A stretch of DNA of 45,681 nt, taken from a bacterium. GTDB taxonomy: Bacteria > Bacillota_I > Bacilli_A > Acholeplasmatales > JAEDCM01. The position numbers and the translations under genes were made by a program. Location: assembly GCA_024694145.1 (NCBI GenBank), contig JAILKD010000006.1:1-45681 (forward strand), in the 5' to 3' direction. The first letter of the stretch is position 1. Every line of letters starts with the position of its first letter. The notes beneath the pieces were generated by a model, which was not told the origin of the DNA, did no database searches, and was given only the letters and a program-made list of their open reading frames with translations. Shown here piece after piece: positions 1 to 10,037 of this stretch.

Positions 1-729
1 TTCGTTATAATAACCAATTAAGTCAGTACGTTCCTTCCACATTGGTTGGATTGGTACTACTACTGTTTTATTATTTAAGAATTCTCCAAATGCGTAAGCT
101 AAACTTGTTTTACCTGTACCTGACATACCTTGTAAAATTAATAGCTTTGTTACAGCTAGTCCTGCGATGAAACGTCTAATATCTTTAATATCGTAATATA
201 GCTTTAAATCATGTGCTGCATAATTTCTAAACATATTACAGAAATCTTTTAGACTTATTTTTTCATCATATTTAGGTGGAATATAGTTTTCCATTTCTAA
301 ATCTATTTGAGTTAACATATAAAATCTTGATTCACCATTACTAGCTTCAACTTTAACTTCATCTTCAAGTTGTTCAATATTTGTTTCACTTTCAACTTTA
401 ACATCAGATGTAGCAGTTAAAGTACCTATTGGTCTATCTTGAATAACTTCAAGTTGCTCATCTATTGATTCAATTTTTTTACTAACACCCTTAAATGATT
501 TTTCTATTGTTTTATTGATGTCTTCAACAATATTTCTTCTTTCTTTTTCTATGTCGTTTTCATATCTTTCTTCTAGTGCTTTTAAACTCCTTATTTTGTT
601 TATCATTAAATCAATTAAAATCACAATAATCAAAACAAAGAAAAGTGATAAATATATTACTAACGCAACATTACTAGTTAAAGCTTTAAAAAAACCATTT
701 AATGAAGCATATAAAATATTAAGTTGCAT
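1..729 (-). CDS. Membrane-anchored AAA+ ATPase (McrB-like), C-terminus cut by window edge
   Basis: Minus-strand reading from ATG at 729 (MQLNILYASLNGFFKALTSNVALVIYLSLFFVLIIVILIDLMINKI...) with one N-terminal TM, coiled linker, then Walker A 'LLILQGMSGTGKTSLAYAFGEFLNN' and 'PMWKERTDLIGYYNE'; open to position 1 so absent from the ORF track. Confidence 0.75.
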   Translation of the reverse strand, partial: MQLNILYASLNGFFKALTSNVALVIYLSLFFVLIIVILIDLMINKIRSLKALEERYENDIEKERRNIVEDINKTIEKSFKGVSKKIESIDEQLEVIQDRPIGTLTATSDVKVESETNIEQLEDEVKVEASNGESRFYMLTQIDLEMENYIPPKYDEKISLKDFCNMFRNYAAHDLKLYYDIKDIRRFIAGLAVTKLLILQGMSGTGKTSLAYAFGEFLNNKTVVVPIQPMWKERTDLIGYYNE

Positions 730-744
730 AAATATCACTCCTAT

Positions 745-3700
745 CTATAGTGGTTTTTTTAACGCCCTTTCAGTTACAGAAATAGTATCATCACCAACGT
801 GATTTACTATTATATTCTTGAAATTTGATTCATCCATAGCGTTTTTATATGATGTCATAAGTTTAATATATGGAACTATTCTCATAGCTATTGCATAATC
901 CATCACTTCAGTTAAATCACTACCAGCTTCTATCATAATTGATGACATCTTTTCGAATGCTAAAGTCATTCTATTATCAATAACAAATTCTTCTATATTA
1001 GCTAAATCTTCTTCAATATCATCTAGCTTTTTCCAGTTATCTTCATCAATATAATATTTTTCTCTATTTTCTTTAATCTTTTGCTCTAAAAGAGTAAATG
1101 ATAAAGCATAATTAATAGTTGGTTCTTCTTGAATAATTTCATTTTCTCTAATGAATAATTCAACTGATACTGCACTATCAGCTATTTTTTTACTAATATT
1201 TTCCAAATATAATTCATCTTTTGGAATCATTAAGAAGAAAATATTCTTATTAACAAATACATTATCGTCTTCATCATCACTCAATTTAATATTTACTGAA
1301 TTATTTGGATCAAGTGAATAATCAAGGAAATCATCATAAATTGATGTATCATCTACATTTACGTTATACATTGTTTCAACATATATTTTTCTATTATTCT
1401 TTGATGCTTGCAATAAATCATTTGCTAGTTTGCTTCTATAAACTACATCATCACTACTTATTTGCCAGAATAATTTTTCTTTTAAATCTATGTTTTCTAA
1501 ATTAATTGGACTAAATTCATCATTTAAATATTTAGTTAATATTTCAGCAAATTTAAGTGTTAAATTAATATCTTGTGATTTTAAGAAAATCATTTTACTT
1601 GATGCGATTGCACCTAAAATAGATCTAATACTTCTTGGTTCAACAATTAAACCACTATTTAAAGCATAATTTGTTAAATCTTCTGCATAAACCAAGAAAT
1701 CTATCTCCTTTGAATAAGTATTATCATCGATTTCTTCATTAATTGTCTTATCGTATGTATATACTTTTTCAACATCTTCTTCTTTACTATTAGCCTCTTC
1801 AATAACCTCTTCTAAATTTTCAACTTCTTCTACATCTTCTTCATTAATTTCTTCTACTTTTGGCTTTTCATAAGTAACTTCAGAAACCAAATCAAATTTA
1901 TCCATATCACTAATTACTTTTGTAATATCACTATTAATATCATATTCATCTTTAACTTTTTTCTTTCTTAGAGTTAAAACTAAGTAGATAACAAATAAAA
2001 TATCAAATATGGCAATAAGAATAAGTGTTGAAATAGTTACAACCTTGTAATTGTTTTGAAGTAAGTTAGCAACAAACACAAATCCAAAGAAAGCATTGTA
2101 ATATAAGCCAACTAGTATAGCAATAAATAACTTTTTACCTTTTCCATGTGACTCATCATTTTTAATATAAGTATTTTTTAGTTCATCTTCTATAAAGTTT
2201 TGATAAGCCTTCTTTATATTTAATACACGCTCAACATCATTAGTTGCTTTAAAGTCATCATAAACATAGTCATCTAGTTCAACTATTTCACTAAGCATTA
2301 TTCTACCTGCTTCATCACAAATAGAAACTTGATATCTTCCTTTTTTGATTACATATTTCATTTTACTAGCATCAAATACTTTGAAACTAAATTCATCAAA
2401 TGGAATTATGAATTTTATTGACTCGTTTGGTTCAATAAACATTTTCTTAAATCCACATAATTTAAAATCGATATCTTTCGAATCTAATGTTGAAATATAT
2501 AATTGAGCAACTTCATATGAACCTATTGGCCCGCTATTTTTAACTGTAAACATTGCTCCTTTTTTAGCAACATCTAAAGTGCTATAATCAAAAATACCAT
2601 AACCTTGTCCATAGCCAAGAGAATATTCATACTGCTTATTTAATACTTCATCTTTTCCTTCATCTAATACATCATAAATTCTTGTTGTTCTAGCTGATGG
2701 AACATTTATTCCAAATAAACAATCAAATATAGCATTTAGACCAAACTTATTTAAAAAATTTGTCTGAATTAATGCATCAACGTTATCTGTAAAGTTATAT
2801 TCAACATAATCATCAGTATTACAAATTGCAATTATCTTGTTGTTTATTTTTCTTATTTTTTCGATCAAATCTAATTCCTTTTTAGGTAGAGTTTTTGATT
2901 TATTGTTATATTTGCCAAGGAATAATAAAACATACTCTGATTCACTAGCTATTCTTTCTGCTTCTAAATAAACATTTTCTAAATCAATGTCTTCTTCAAT
3001 AAAGCCATGAGCATAGCCAACTATATTTAATCCATATTTTTCTATTACTTCCTTAAAATCAATAGTTCCATCTAAATAATTAAATCTAGTCGCAAAATCT
3101 CCTATGATACCTACTTTTGGTTGTCCTTCAATCGGAAGTATTCCATTATTTTTAAGTAACATAATAGATTCACAAATATCACTAGTAATTTCTACTTCGT
3201 TAATTTCAACTTTTCCTCTACTAGAAATCTTAAATGAATCATCAAGCGCTAATAACATAGAGAAATTATCATTAACTATTTTATCTAGCATTTCACTTGA
3301 TATAATTAAGCCTTGATCCTTTAAATCTTCAAATTCAGCATTACTAATAATTCCATTAGCCAAATTAGACATTTCAACTTCATATCTATCTAGTGCATTT
3401 AAAATTGCTTCTTTTGCATTATCATAGAAAATAAAAATTGCTCCATTATTTAATGCATAAATAGAATCTTCATCACAACTTGCTTCAAAAAACTTAAAGC
3501 CCTTAAATCCTGTTTTCTTATTAACAAAATCCAAAGAGTCCTTAGTTTTAAGAATAATCGATGTAGGATTACTACTTAATGCGATTAAGTATGGAGTCAC
3601 ATCATTAAAATCAAATTTATCATAATATATTCTTGGAAAATCAGTTATACATGAAAAATATCCTTTATTATTTATAGCTTCAATTTCAAGTTTAGAAAAA

Positions 3701-4035
3701 AAACCTAATAAATAATTATCAGGATAAATACCATCGATATAACGTTTCAAACTATCTTTTATTTCAATGCCAAAAACTGTATTAAAAGAGTTAATGGATT
3801 CGTATATGTTAGAAAAATATTTATGAGCAAAATTTATTCCCCATGAAGAAAGAAGCGATTTGTAGCTTATTTTTAAATCACTTTTTGCTCCTGTTAAATC
3901 ATATGCCTTTTTTATTTCAAAAGTAGGTAGATCATAGTTTTCTACCTTAATACTTTTATACTTTTCACCAGATGTAATAAAACTTATTTTTTCATCTAAT
4001 GATAAATTTCTAATAATGGATTCAAACTTTAACAT
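745..4035 (-). CDS. Large membrane protein: degenerate GH3-like N-terminal region with FnIII-like part, two TMs, AAA-like C-terminal region without Walker A
   Basis: GH3-type motifs 'NLSLDEKISFITSG', 'ESIMLLKNNGILPIEGQPKVGIIGDF', 'VAQLYISTLDSKDIDFKLCGFKKMFIEPNESIKFIIPFDEFSFKVFD'; TMs near 'LFIAILVGLYYNAFFGFVFVANLL' and 'VVTISTLILIAIFDILFVIYLVLTL'; start moved to MLKFESI because of GGTGGAGG RBS. Confidence 0.7.
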   Translation of the reverse strand: MLKFESIIRNLSLDEKISFITSGEKYKSIKVENYDLPTFEIKKAYDLTGAKSDLKISYKSLLSSWGINFAHKYFSNIYESINSFNTVFGIEIKDSLKRYIDGIYPDNYLLGFFSKLEIEAINNKGYFSCITDFPRIYYDKFDFNDVTPYLIALSSNPTSIILKTKDSLDFVNKKTGFKGFKFFEASCDEDSIYALNNGAIFIFYDNAKEAILNALDRYEVEMSNLANGIISNAEFEDLKDQGLIISSEMLDKIVNDNFSMLLALDDSFKISSRGKVEINEVEITSDICESIMLLKNNGILPIEGQPKVGIIGDFATRFNYLDGTIDFKEVIEKYGLNIVGYAHGFIEEDIDLENVYLEAERIASESEYVLLFLGKYNNKSKTLPKKELDLIEKIRKINNKIIAICNTDDYVEYNFTDNVDALIQTNFLNKFGLNAIFDCLFGINVPSARTTRIYDVLDEGKDEVLNKQYEYSLGYGQGYGIFDYSTLDVAKKGAMFTVKNSGPIGSYEVAQLYISTLDSKDIDFKLCGFKKMFIEPNESIKFIIPFDEFSFKVFDASKMKYVIKKGRYQVSICDEAGRIMLSEIVELDDYVYDDFKATNDVERVLNIKKAYQNFIEDELKNTYIKNDESHGKGKKLFIAILVGLYYNAFFGFVFVANLLQNNYKVVTISTLILIAIFDILFVIYLVLTLRKKKVKDEYDINSDITKVISDMDKFDLVSEVTYEKPKVEEINEEDVEEVENLEEVIEEANSKEEDVEKVYTYDKTINEEIDDNTYSKEIDFLVYAEDLTNYALNSGLIVEPRSIRSILGAIASSKMIFLKSQDINLTLKFAEILTKYLNDEFSPINLENIDLKEKLFWQISSDDVVYRSKLANDLLQASKNNRKIYVETMYNVNVDDTSIYDDFLDYSLDPNNSVNIKLSDDEDDNVFVNKNIFFLMIPKDELYLENISKKIADSAVSVELFIRENEIIQEEPTINYALSFTLLEQKIKENREKYYIDEDNWKKLDDIEEDLANIEEFVIDNRMTLAFEKMSSIMIEAGSDLTEVMDYAIAMRIVPYIKLMTSYKNAMDESNFKNIIVNHVGDDTISVTERALKKPL

Positions 4036-4120
4036 AACGAAACCTCCACCAGTCCAATTTTTCATACATTAAAATAAAAATTATATATTAAATTTTTATA
4101 TATATAGTATAGATAACTCT

Positions 4121-4149
4121 ATTTTACTCCCAAATGAAAGCATTTTCAA
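4121..4149 (-). promoter_or_regulatory. Promoter (TTGAAA-N17-TAAAAT) overlapping a cre-like palindrome TGAAAGCATTTTCA (4135-4148)
   Basis: 13/14 match to cre consensus TGWAANCGNTNWCA; overlaps the -35. Confidence 0.5.
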
Positions 4150-4216
4150 GAAAATTTATTATTATTAATAATAATTAACTAATAATTGACAAAATGTTTA
4201 ATTTTTAGTTAAAAAT

Positions 4217-4242
4217 AAAAAACGGCTTAATTTAGCCGTTTA
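4217..4242 (-). terminator. Intrinsic terminator of the ftsY-ylxM-ffh operon
   Basis: Minus-strand AAACGGCTaaattAAGCCGTTTTTTATTTTT. Confidence 0.8.
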
Positions 4243-5640
4243 TTACTTTCTTTTATATACAGATTGTGGAGCAACGCTATTTTGTCTTGGAACTTGTCCA
4301 TTTTGCATTTTTCTTTGCATTTCTTGCATATCAGCTTCACTCATTCCACTCATTTGTTTAGCTACTTGTTTTTGACGTTCTAGTGTTTTACGTAGGTTAT
4401 TTACTTCTGTAACACTTCTACCGCTACCCTTAGCAATACGTTCTCTACGTTTAGATGATTTATCAATTAAATCAGGATTCTTTCTTTCTTCATCAGTCAT
4501 AGAGCCAATGATAGCTTCCATATATTCAAATTGCTTATCATCCATATTACGAGCAGCTTCTCTAACTTGTTTCATACCAGGAAGTAAGCCTAATATTTTT
4601 GATGAACCAATACGCTTTATCATTTTAAATTGCTTTAACAAATCATAATAGTTATACTTATTACTCATTAATTTTTCTACCATAGACATTGCTTCATCTT
4701 CATCTATATTTTCAGTAACCTTCTCAATTAATGTTAAAGTATCACCCATACCCAAGATTCTTTGAGCCATTCTATCAGGATGGAAAACATCTAAGGCATC
4801 CAATTTTTCACCTGTACCAATAAACTTAATAGGTACTCCTGTAATGTGTCTAATTGATAGTGCTGCACCACCACGTGTATCACCATCTAGTTTAGTTAAA
4901 ATACAGCCTGTTGCATTTAATTTTTCATGGAATGTTTTAGCTACATTTACTGCATCTTGACCAGTCATTGCATCTACTACTAATAATACTTCATCTGGTT
5001 TAGCTACTTGTTTAACTTTAACTAGTTCTTCCATCATATCTTCATCAATATGAAGTCTACCTGCAGTATCTATGATTACTGTATCATAGCCATGTTCTTT
5101 AGCATATACTAATCCATTTTGAACAATATCCCAAGCCTTTTTATTTACACCTTCATCATGAACGTATACATTTAATTGCTTACCAATTTGTACTAATTGA
5201 TCAACGGCAGCTGGTCTATAAATATCAGCAGCAATAAGCATTGGGTTTTTCTTTTCATATTTTCTTAAGTAGTTAGCAAGTTTACCAATTGCTGTTGTTT
5301 TACCAGCACCTTGTAAACCCATTGTCATAATTACTGACATACCTTGCATTTTTAAATTAATACCTGATGCATCATCACCCATAATACGCTTTAATTCATC
5401 AAATACAATTTTTACTACTTGTTGTCCTGGATTTAAACCATGTAAGATCTTTTCTCCTAAAGCTTGTTCTTTAACATTTTGTGTAAATTCTTTTACTACT
5501 TTGTAGTTAACATCTGCTTCTAGAAGTGATAATCTTACATCACGCATCATTTCATCAATATCTTTTTCATTAAGCTTACCACGGCCTGTTACTCTACGTA
5601 GGGCCATTTGTAATCTATCTGATAAGTTTTCAAAAGCCAT
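4243..5640 (-). CDS. ffh: Signal recognition particle protein Ffh
   Basis: GLQGAGKTTAIGKLA, DTAGRLHIDEDMM, Met-rich M domain. Confidence 0.97.
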   Translation of the reverse strand: MAFENLSDRLQMALRRVTGRGKLNEKDIDEMMRDVRLSLLEADVNYKVVKEFTQNVKEQALGEKILHGLNPGQQVVKIVFDELKRIMGDDASGINLKMQGMSVIMTMGLQGAGKTTAIGKLANYLRKYEKKNPMLIAADIYRPAAVDQLVQIGKQLNVYVHDEGVNKKAWDIVQNGLVYAKEHGYDTVIIDTAGRLHIDEDMMEELVKVKQVAKPDEVLLVVDAMTGQDAVNVAKTFHEKLNATGCILTKLDGDTRGGAALSIRHITGVPIKFIGTGEKLDALDVFHPDRMAQRILGMGDTLTLIEKVTENIDEDEAMSMVEKLMSNKYNYYDLLKQFKMIKRIGSSKILGLLPGMKQVREAARNMDDKQFEYMEAIIGSMTDEERKNPDLIDKSSKRRERIAKGSGRSVTEVNNLRKTLERQKQVAKQMSGMSEADMQEMQRKMQNGQVPRQNSVAPQSVYKRK

Positions 5641-5650
5641 TCTATCACCC

Positions 5651-5962
5651 TTAATCTATATTTTTTAATTCTTCTATTAAACTATCATTATACTTTTTTT
5701 CTAATTCTTCAATTATCTCATTTCTCTTGTTAGACTTTTCTAATAAATGAAGTTTTTCTTCATAATCTAATAAAATCTTGCATGTTTTTTTTATGTTATC
5801 ATAAATAGCATTTCTACTTAAATTATTATCACTAGCAATCTCTCCTAGAGAGTTATCAAAGAAATAATACATTTCAAAATAATTTCTTTGTTTTTCAGTT
5901 AATAATTCCTTATAGAAATCGTATAACTGACTCATTTTCTCCTTTTCGATTAAATCAATCAT
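5651..5962 (-). CDS. ylxM: YlxM-family HTH protein
   Basis: 103 aa, between ftsY and ffh; 'LLTEKQRNYFEMYYFFDNSLGEIASDNNLSRNAIYDNIKK'. Confidence 0.9.
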   Translation of the reverse strand: MIDLIEKEKMSQLYDFYKELLTEKQRNYFEMYYFFDNSLGEIASDNNLSRNAIYDNIKKTCKILLDYEEKLHLLEKSNKRNEIIEELEKKYNDSLIEELKNID

Positions 5963-5965
5963 AAG

Positions 5966-6934
5966 CTACTCCTGATCAAAGAAATCTGCGAACAATCCAT
6001 AAATATATTGCTCAATATCAAATGTATCTAAATCTTCTAATTGTTCACCCATACCAACAAGTTTTATAGGTGTACCCATTTCTTGACGAATAGCTAAAAC
6101 AATTCCACCCTTAGCTGTACCATCAAGCTTAGTTAAAACAATACCACTTACATCTGTAGTCTCACTAAATATCTTAGCTTGACTCATACCATTTTGTCCT
6201 GTTGTAGCATCTATTACAAGTAGTGTCTCATGAGGTGCACCAGGCATTTCTCTAGAGATAACTTTCTTTATTTTTTCTAATTCTTTCATTAAGTTAACTT
6301 TGTTTTGTAATCTACCTGCAGTATCGCAAATTAATACATCATATTTTTCCTTTTTAGCTTTAGTAATAGCATCAAACATAACACTTGATGGATCACTTCC
6401 CGCTTCTTTTGTGACAATATCTACACCAACTCTTTTAGCCCATACTTCAAGTTGTTCAATTGCACCTGCTCTAAATGTATCTCCTGCTGCAAGTAAAACT
6501 TTCTTCTTTTCTTTTTTAAGCTTATAAGCTAATTTAGCAATTGTAGTAGTTTTACCAACACCATTAACTCCAACAAATAAATATACTGTTAAACCATCTG
6601 GATTAGTTTTTAAATTGGCATTAACAACTTCTCCATTTAAGTATATTTCAAACATCTTATCAACAATAATTTCTTGTAATAAAGATGGGTCTTTTATATT
6701 TTGTTTTTCAACTTCAAGTTTTATATCATCCATGAATTTAATAACTGTATCTACACCAATATCAGCCATGATAAACATTTCTTCTAGTTCATCAAACAAT
6801 TCATCATCTATTAATTTTTTACTACTTAGTAATTTCTTTAAATTGCCTAGAACACCTGTTCTAGTTTTATTCATACCAAGTTTGTATTTATTATCTTTTT
6901 TCTTACTTCCAAATAATCTTGAAAATAGTCCCAT
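5966..6934 (-). CDS. ftsY: SRP receptor FtsY
   Basis: GVNGVGKTTTIAKLA, DTAGRLQNKVNLM, TKLDGTAKGG; start MGLFSRLFG. Confidence 0.96.
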   Translation of the reverse strand: MGLFSRLFGSKKKDNKYKLGMNKTRTGVLGNLKKLLSSKKLIDDELFDELEEMFIMADIGVDTVIKFMDDIKLEVEKQNIKDPSLLQEIIVDKMFEIYLNGEVVNANLKTNPDGLTVYLFVGVNGVGKTTTIAKLAYKLKKEKKKVLLAAGDTFRAGAIEQLEVWAKRVGVDIVTKEAGSDPSSVMFDAITKAKKEKYDVLICDTAGRLQNKVNLMKELEKIKKVISREMPGAPHETLLVIDATTGQNGMSQAKIFSETTDVSGIVLTKLDGTAKGGIVLAIRQEMGTPIKLVGMGEQLEDLDTFDIEQYIYGLFADFFDQE

Positions 6935-7005
6935 AGTATCAAAACCTTTCCTAATATATAATAACATACTTTTTACTATAAGTAAAAGAAAAATTAAAAA
7001 AAGAA

Positions 7006-7035
7006 AAATAGCTTGAAATCAATCAAGCTATTTAC
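7006..7035 (-). terminator. Intrinsic terminator of topA overlapping its stop region
   Basis: Minus-strand AAATAGCTTGattgatttCAAGCTATTTTTCTTTTTTT. Confidence 0.75.
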
Positions 7036-9277
7036 AATCTTTATTTAAACATTTAAGTTCGCCATCTACTTCATATAAAACCTTACCACATTTAGGACAA
7101 GTTTTATATGATGGCTTATATTGTGTAACAAATTTACACTTAGGATAATTACTGCATCCATAGAAAGAATTTCCCGATTTAGAGCCTTTTTTTGCTGTTC
7201 TTAAAATTAAGTGTCCACTCTTACATTCAGGGCATTTAATTACTTCTTCTTCCTTGCCACAGTTAGGATTTGAGCATATTACATTACCATCATCATCAAT
7301 TACAAGTGGCCTACCACAAGTTGGGCATAACTCTCCATTTGGTTTATATTGAGATGTAAAAGTACACTTAGGGAAGTTATTACAAGCATAGAATTCCTTA
7401 CCCTTAGTTCTACCTTTTTTACTAATTCTAACAACAATACTTCCTGTCTTACATAAAGGGCAAGTCATATCTTCAACTTCTTTTGAAGTAGTCATTTCAT
7501 TTGTTACAACGAACTTACATTTTGGATATGCACTACATGCTTCAAACTCACCATATTTACTCTTTCGCATAACTAGTGGGCTTCCACAAACAGGACAGAA
7601 ATTACCAGTAGTTGGAACAACTGTATCCATATTTTCTTTAGCGTAATCTATTTCACGTTCAAATGTAGGATAGAAATCACTAATGATTTTTTCACCGCTT
7701 ACTTCATCACTAGCTACTCTATCTAGATCGTGTTCCATATTAGCTGTAAATTCAACATTTATAATATCGGAGAAATATTCATCAAGCTTATTAATTGTAA
7801 GCATTCCTTTTTCAGTAGGTTCAATTAATCTCTTTTCAGTTTTAATATACTTCTTTGATTTATTCTTTCTAATTGTTTCAGCATAAGTAGATGGTCTACC
7901 AATACCTTTTTCTTCCATTTCTTTAATTAAAGTTGCTTCTGTATATCTAGTTGGTGGTTGTGTAAAGTGCTTATTACCACTAACTTCTTTAGCATGTAGA
8001 ATATCTCCTGCTTTTAAAGTTGGAAGCATTTCTAGTTTTGGTGAACCCATAACTTTTGTATAGCCATCAAATAATTCTTTTTCACCCTTAGTTTTAAAGA
8101 TTAAACCATTATTATCTAAAACTACATTTGTTACTTCTACAGCAAGTGGAGCCATTAAGCTAGCTAATGCTCTATTATAGATTAATTGATATAATTTAAA
8201 TTCATCTACTGTTAAATAATCTTTAATAGATTCAGGTGTATTTTCAATATATGTAGGTCTAATAGCTTCATGTGCATCTTGGCTTAAAGCAACATTTTTA
8301 TGCTTTGTTTTACCTAAATATTCTTTACCATAGTTTTCTTCAATAAACTTATATGCATGACTTAAAAATGCATCTGATAATCTATCTGAGTCAGTACGCA
8401 TATAAGTAATTAATCCCTTTAACTGGCCATTTACTTCTTTTCCTTCGTAAAGAGTTTGAGCAATTCTCATAGTCTTTGTAGAATCAAAATTAAGTTTGCT
8501 TGAAGCATCTTGTTGAAGTGTTGAAGTAATATATGGTGGTTTTGATTCCCTCTTAGATTCTTTAACATCTACGCTTTTAACAACAAAATCATCAGTTAAT
8601 AAATTCAAGTATTTATTACATTCTTCTTCGCTTTTAATTTCAAGTTTCTTTCCATTATATTCACTTGCTTGTATTTTTGTTTTACCAAAATCAGCATCGA
8701 TAGTATAATATTCTTCAGGATTAAAAGCACTTATTTCTTTTTCTCTATCAACAATTAATTTTAAGGCAACACTTTGTACACGTCCTGCAGATTCACTTTT
8801 TATTTTAGATTTCATCAAGCCTGATAGCTCAAAACCGATTATTCTATCTAAAATACGTCTAGTTTCTTGACTTTCAGTTAATTCCATATCAATCTTTCTT
8901 GGATGTTCTAAAGCCTCTATAATTGCGTTTTTTGTAATTTCGTTAAATACAACTCTATTGTCATCTTCTAAACTTAACCCTAAAACTTGTGCTAAATGCC
9001 AACTAATAGCTTCTCCTTCACGGTCAGGGTCGGTTGCAAGATATACTTTATTTCCAGCACACTTACTCTTAAGCTCATTAACAGTTTTAATCTTTTCTGG
9101 AATTATTTCATAAATAGGTTTAAATTTATTTTCAATATCAACCCCAAGACCTTTCTTGCCTTTAGTTGATAAATCTCTAATATGACCTACAGATGATAAG
9201 ACTTGATATTCATTTTTTAGATACCCCTCAATAGTCTTTGCTTTTGAAGGCGACTCTACGATTAAAATCTTTTTCAT
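7028..9277 (-). CDS. topA: DNA topoisomerase I with several C-terminal zinc-ribbon motifs
   Basis: MKKILIVESPSKAKTIEGYL, GLITYMRTDSDRLS, repeated CPxCG...YPKC ribbons; start moved to RBS-supported ATG at 9277. Confidence 0.97.
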   Translation of the reverse strand: MKKILIVESPSKAKTIEGYLKNEYQVLSSVGHIRDLSTKGKKGLGVDIENKFKPIYEIIPEKIKTVNELKSKCAGNKVYLATDPDREGEAISWHLAQVLGLSLEDDNRVVFNEITKNAIIEALEHPRKIDMELTESQETRRILDRIIGFELSGLMKSKIKSESAGRVQSVALKLIVDREKEISAFNPEEYYTIDADFGKTKIQASEYNGKKLEIKSEEECNKYLNLLTDDFVVKSVDVKESKRESKPPYITSTLQQDASSKLNFDSTKTMRIAQTLYEGKEVNGQLKGLITYMRTDSDRLSDAFLSHAYKFIEENYGKEYLGKTKHKNVALSQDAHEAIRPTYIENTPESIKDYLTVDEFKLYQLIYNRALASLMAPLAVEVTNVVLDNNGLIFKTKGEKELFDGYTKVMGSPKLEMLPTLKAGDILHAKEVSGNKHFTQPPTRYTEATLIKEMEEKGIGRPSTYAETIRKNKSKKYIKTEKRLIEPTEKGMLTINKLDEYFSDIINVEFTANMEHDLDRVASDEVSGEKIISDFYPTFEREIDYAKENMDTVVPTTGNFCPVCGSPLVMRKSKYGEFEACSAYPKCKFVVTNEMTTSKEVEDMTCPLCKTGSIVVRISKKGRTKGKEFYACNNFPKCTFTSQYKPNGELCPTCGRPLVIDDDGNVICSNPNCGKEEEVIKCPECKSGHLILRTAKKGSKSGNSFYGCSNYPKCKFVTQYKPSYKTCPKCGKVLYEVDGELKCLNKDCK

Positions 9278-9357
9278 ATGGGTCACTCCTTTTTCCTTAT
9301 TTATTATATAATAGATGCCCTTATGGTTGTCAACACCCATTTTAGGCAATAAAAAAA

Positions 9358-9379
9358 CCTTATTTTAAATAAAATAAGG
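9358..9379. terminator. Hairpin terminator between rnhB and topA
   Basis: CCTTATTTTaaatAAAATAAGG flanked by A/T tracts on both sides. Confidence 0.65.
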
Positions 9380-9401
9380 AAATTTTTTGAAAAATTTTAT
9401 T

Positions 9402-10037
9402 TTAAAAATCAAAGCTAATTTGCTCAATAAGCATAGTTTTAATTGGCTTAAATGTTTTTCTATGAATATCTGTTATACCATATTTTTTAATAGCTTCTAT
9501 ATGAGCTTTGGTAGGATAACCCTTATGTTTTTTAAATCCATATTCAGGATATATTTTATCCATTTCATCCATATATCTATCTCTAGTTACTTTTGCGATA
9601 ATCGATGCAGCAGCAATAGATTCACTTAATGCATCACCTTTAATTATAGGTTTAACAGGAACATCTATATTCATTGGCATGGCATCACTTAAGACATATT
9701 GTGCCTTAATTTTAAGTTTCTTTATAGCCTCCATCATTGCAAGCCTACTTGCTTCTAAAATGTTTATTTCATCTATTTTTTTATTATCTATAAAAGCCAC
9801 TCCAACAGCAAGTGCCTTTTCATTAATAATATCAAATAATACATTTCTTTTCTTTTCAGTTAATTGTTTACTATCATTAACACCAGTAATAATAGTATTT
9901 TTAGGTAATATTACAGCTGCAGCTACAACAGGGCCAGCTAAAGGTCCACGCCCAGCTTCATCAGTACCTGCTATAAATTCATAGCCTTCACTATATAATT
10001 CTTTTTCATATGCTAGTAAGTCTATCAATTGTAACAC
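9402..10037 (-). CDS. rnhB: Ribonuclease HII
   Basis: AGTDEAGRGPLAGPVVAAAVIL; overlaps rbgA. Confidence 0.95.
   Translation of the reverse strand: MLQLIDLLAYEKELYSEGYEFIAGTDEAGRGPLAGPVVAAAVILPKNTIITGVNDSKQLTEKKRNVLFDIINEKALAVGVAFIDNKKIDEINILEASRLAMMEAIKKLKIKAQYVLSDAMPMNIDVPVKPIIKGDALSESIAAASIIAKVTRDRYMDEMDKIYPEYGFKKHKGYPTKAHIEAIKKYGITDIHRKTFKPIKTMLIEQISFDF

Noticed and set aside
6615-7016. ORF-track antisense ORFs (e.g. 515-802, 1305-1505, 3104-3316, 6300-6527, 6615-7016, 9387-9629, 27922-28164, 36583-36939)
   Set aside because: They lie antisense to well-supported genes, have low-complexity or hydrophobic composition typical of complement reading, and lack convincing RBS/family motifs.
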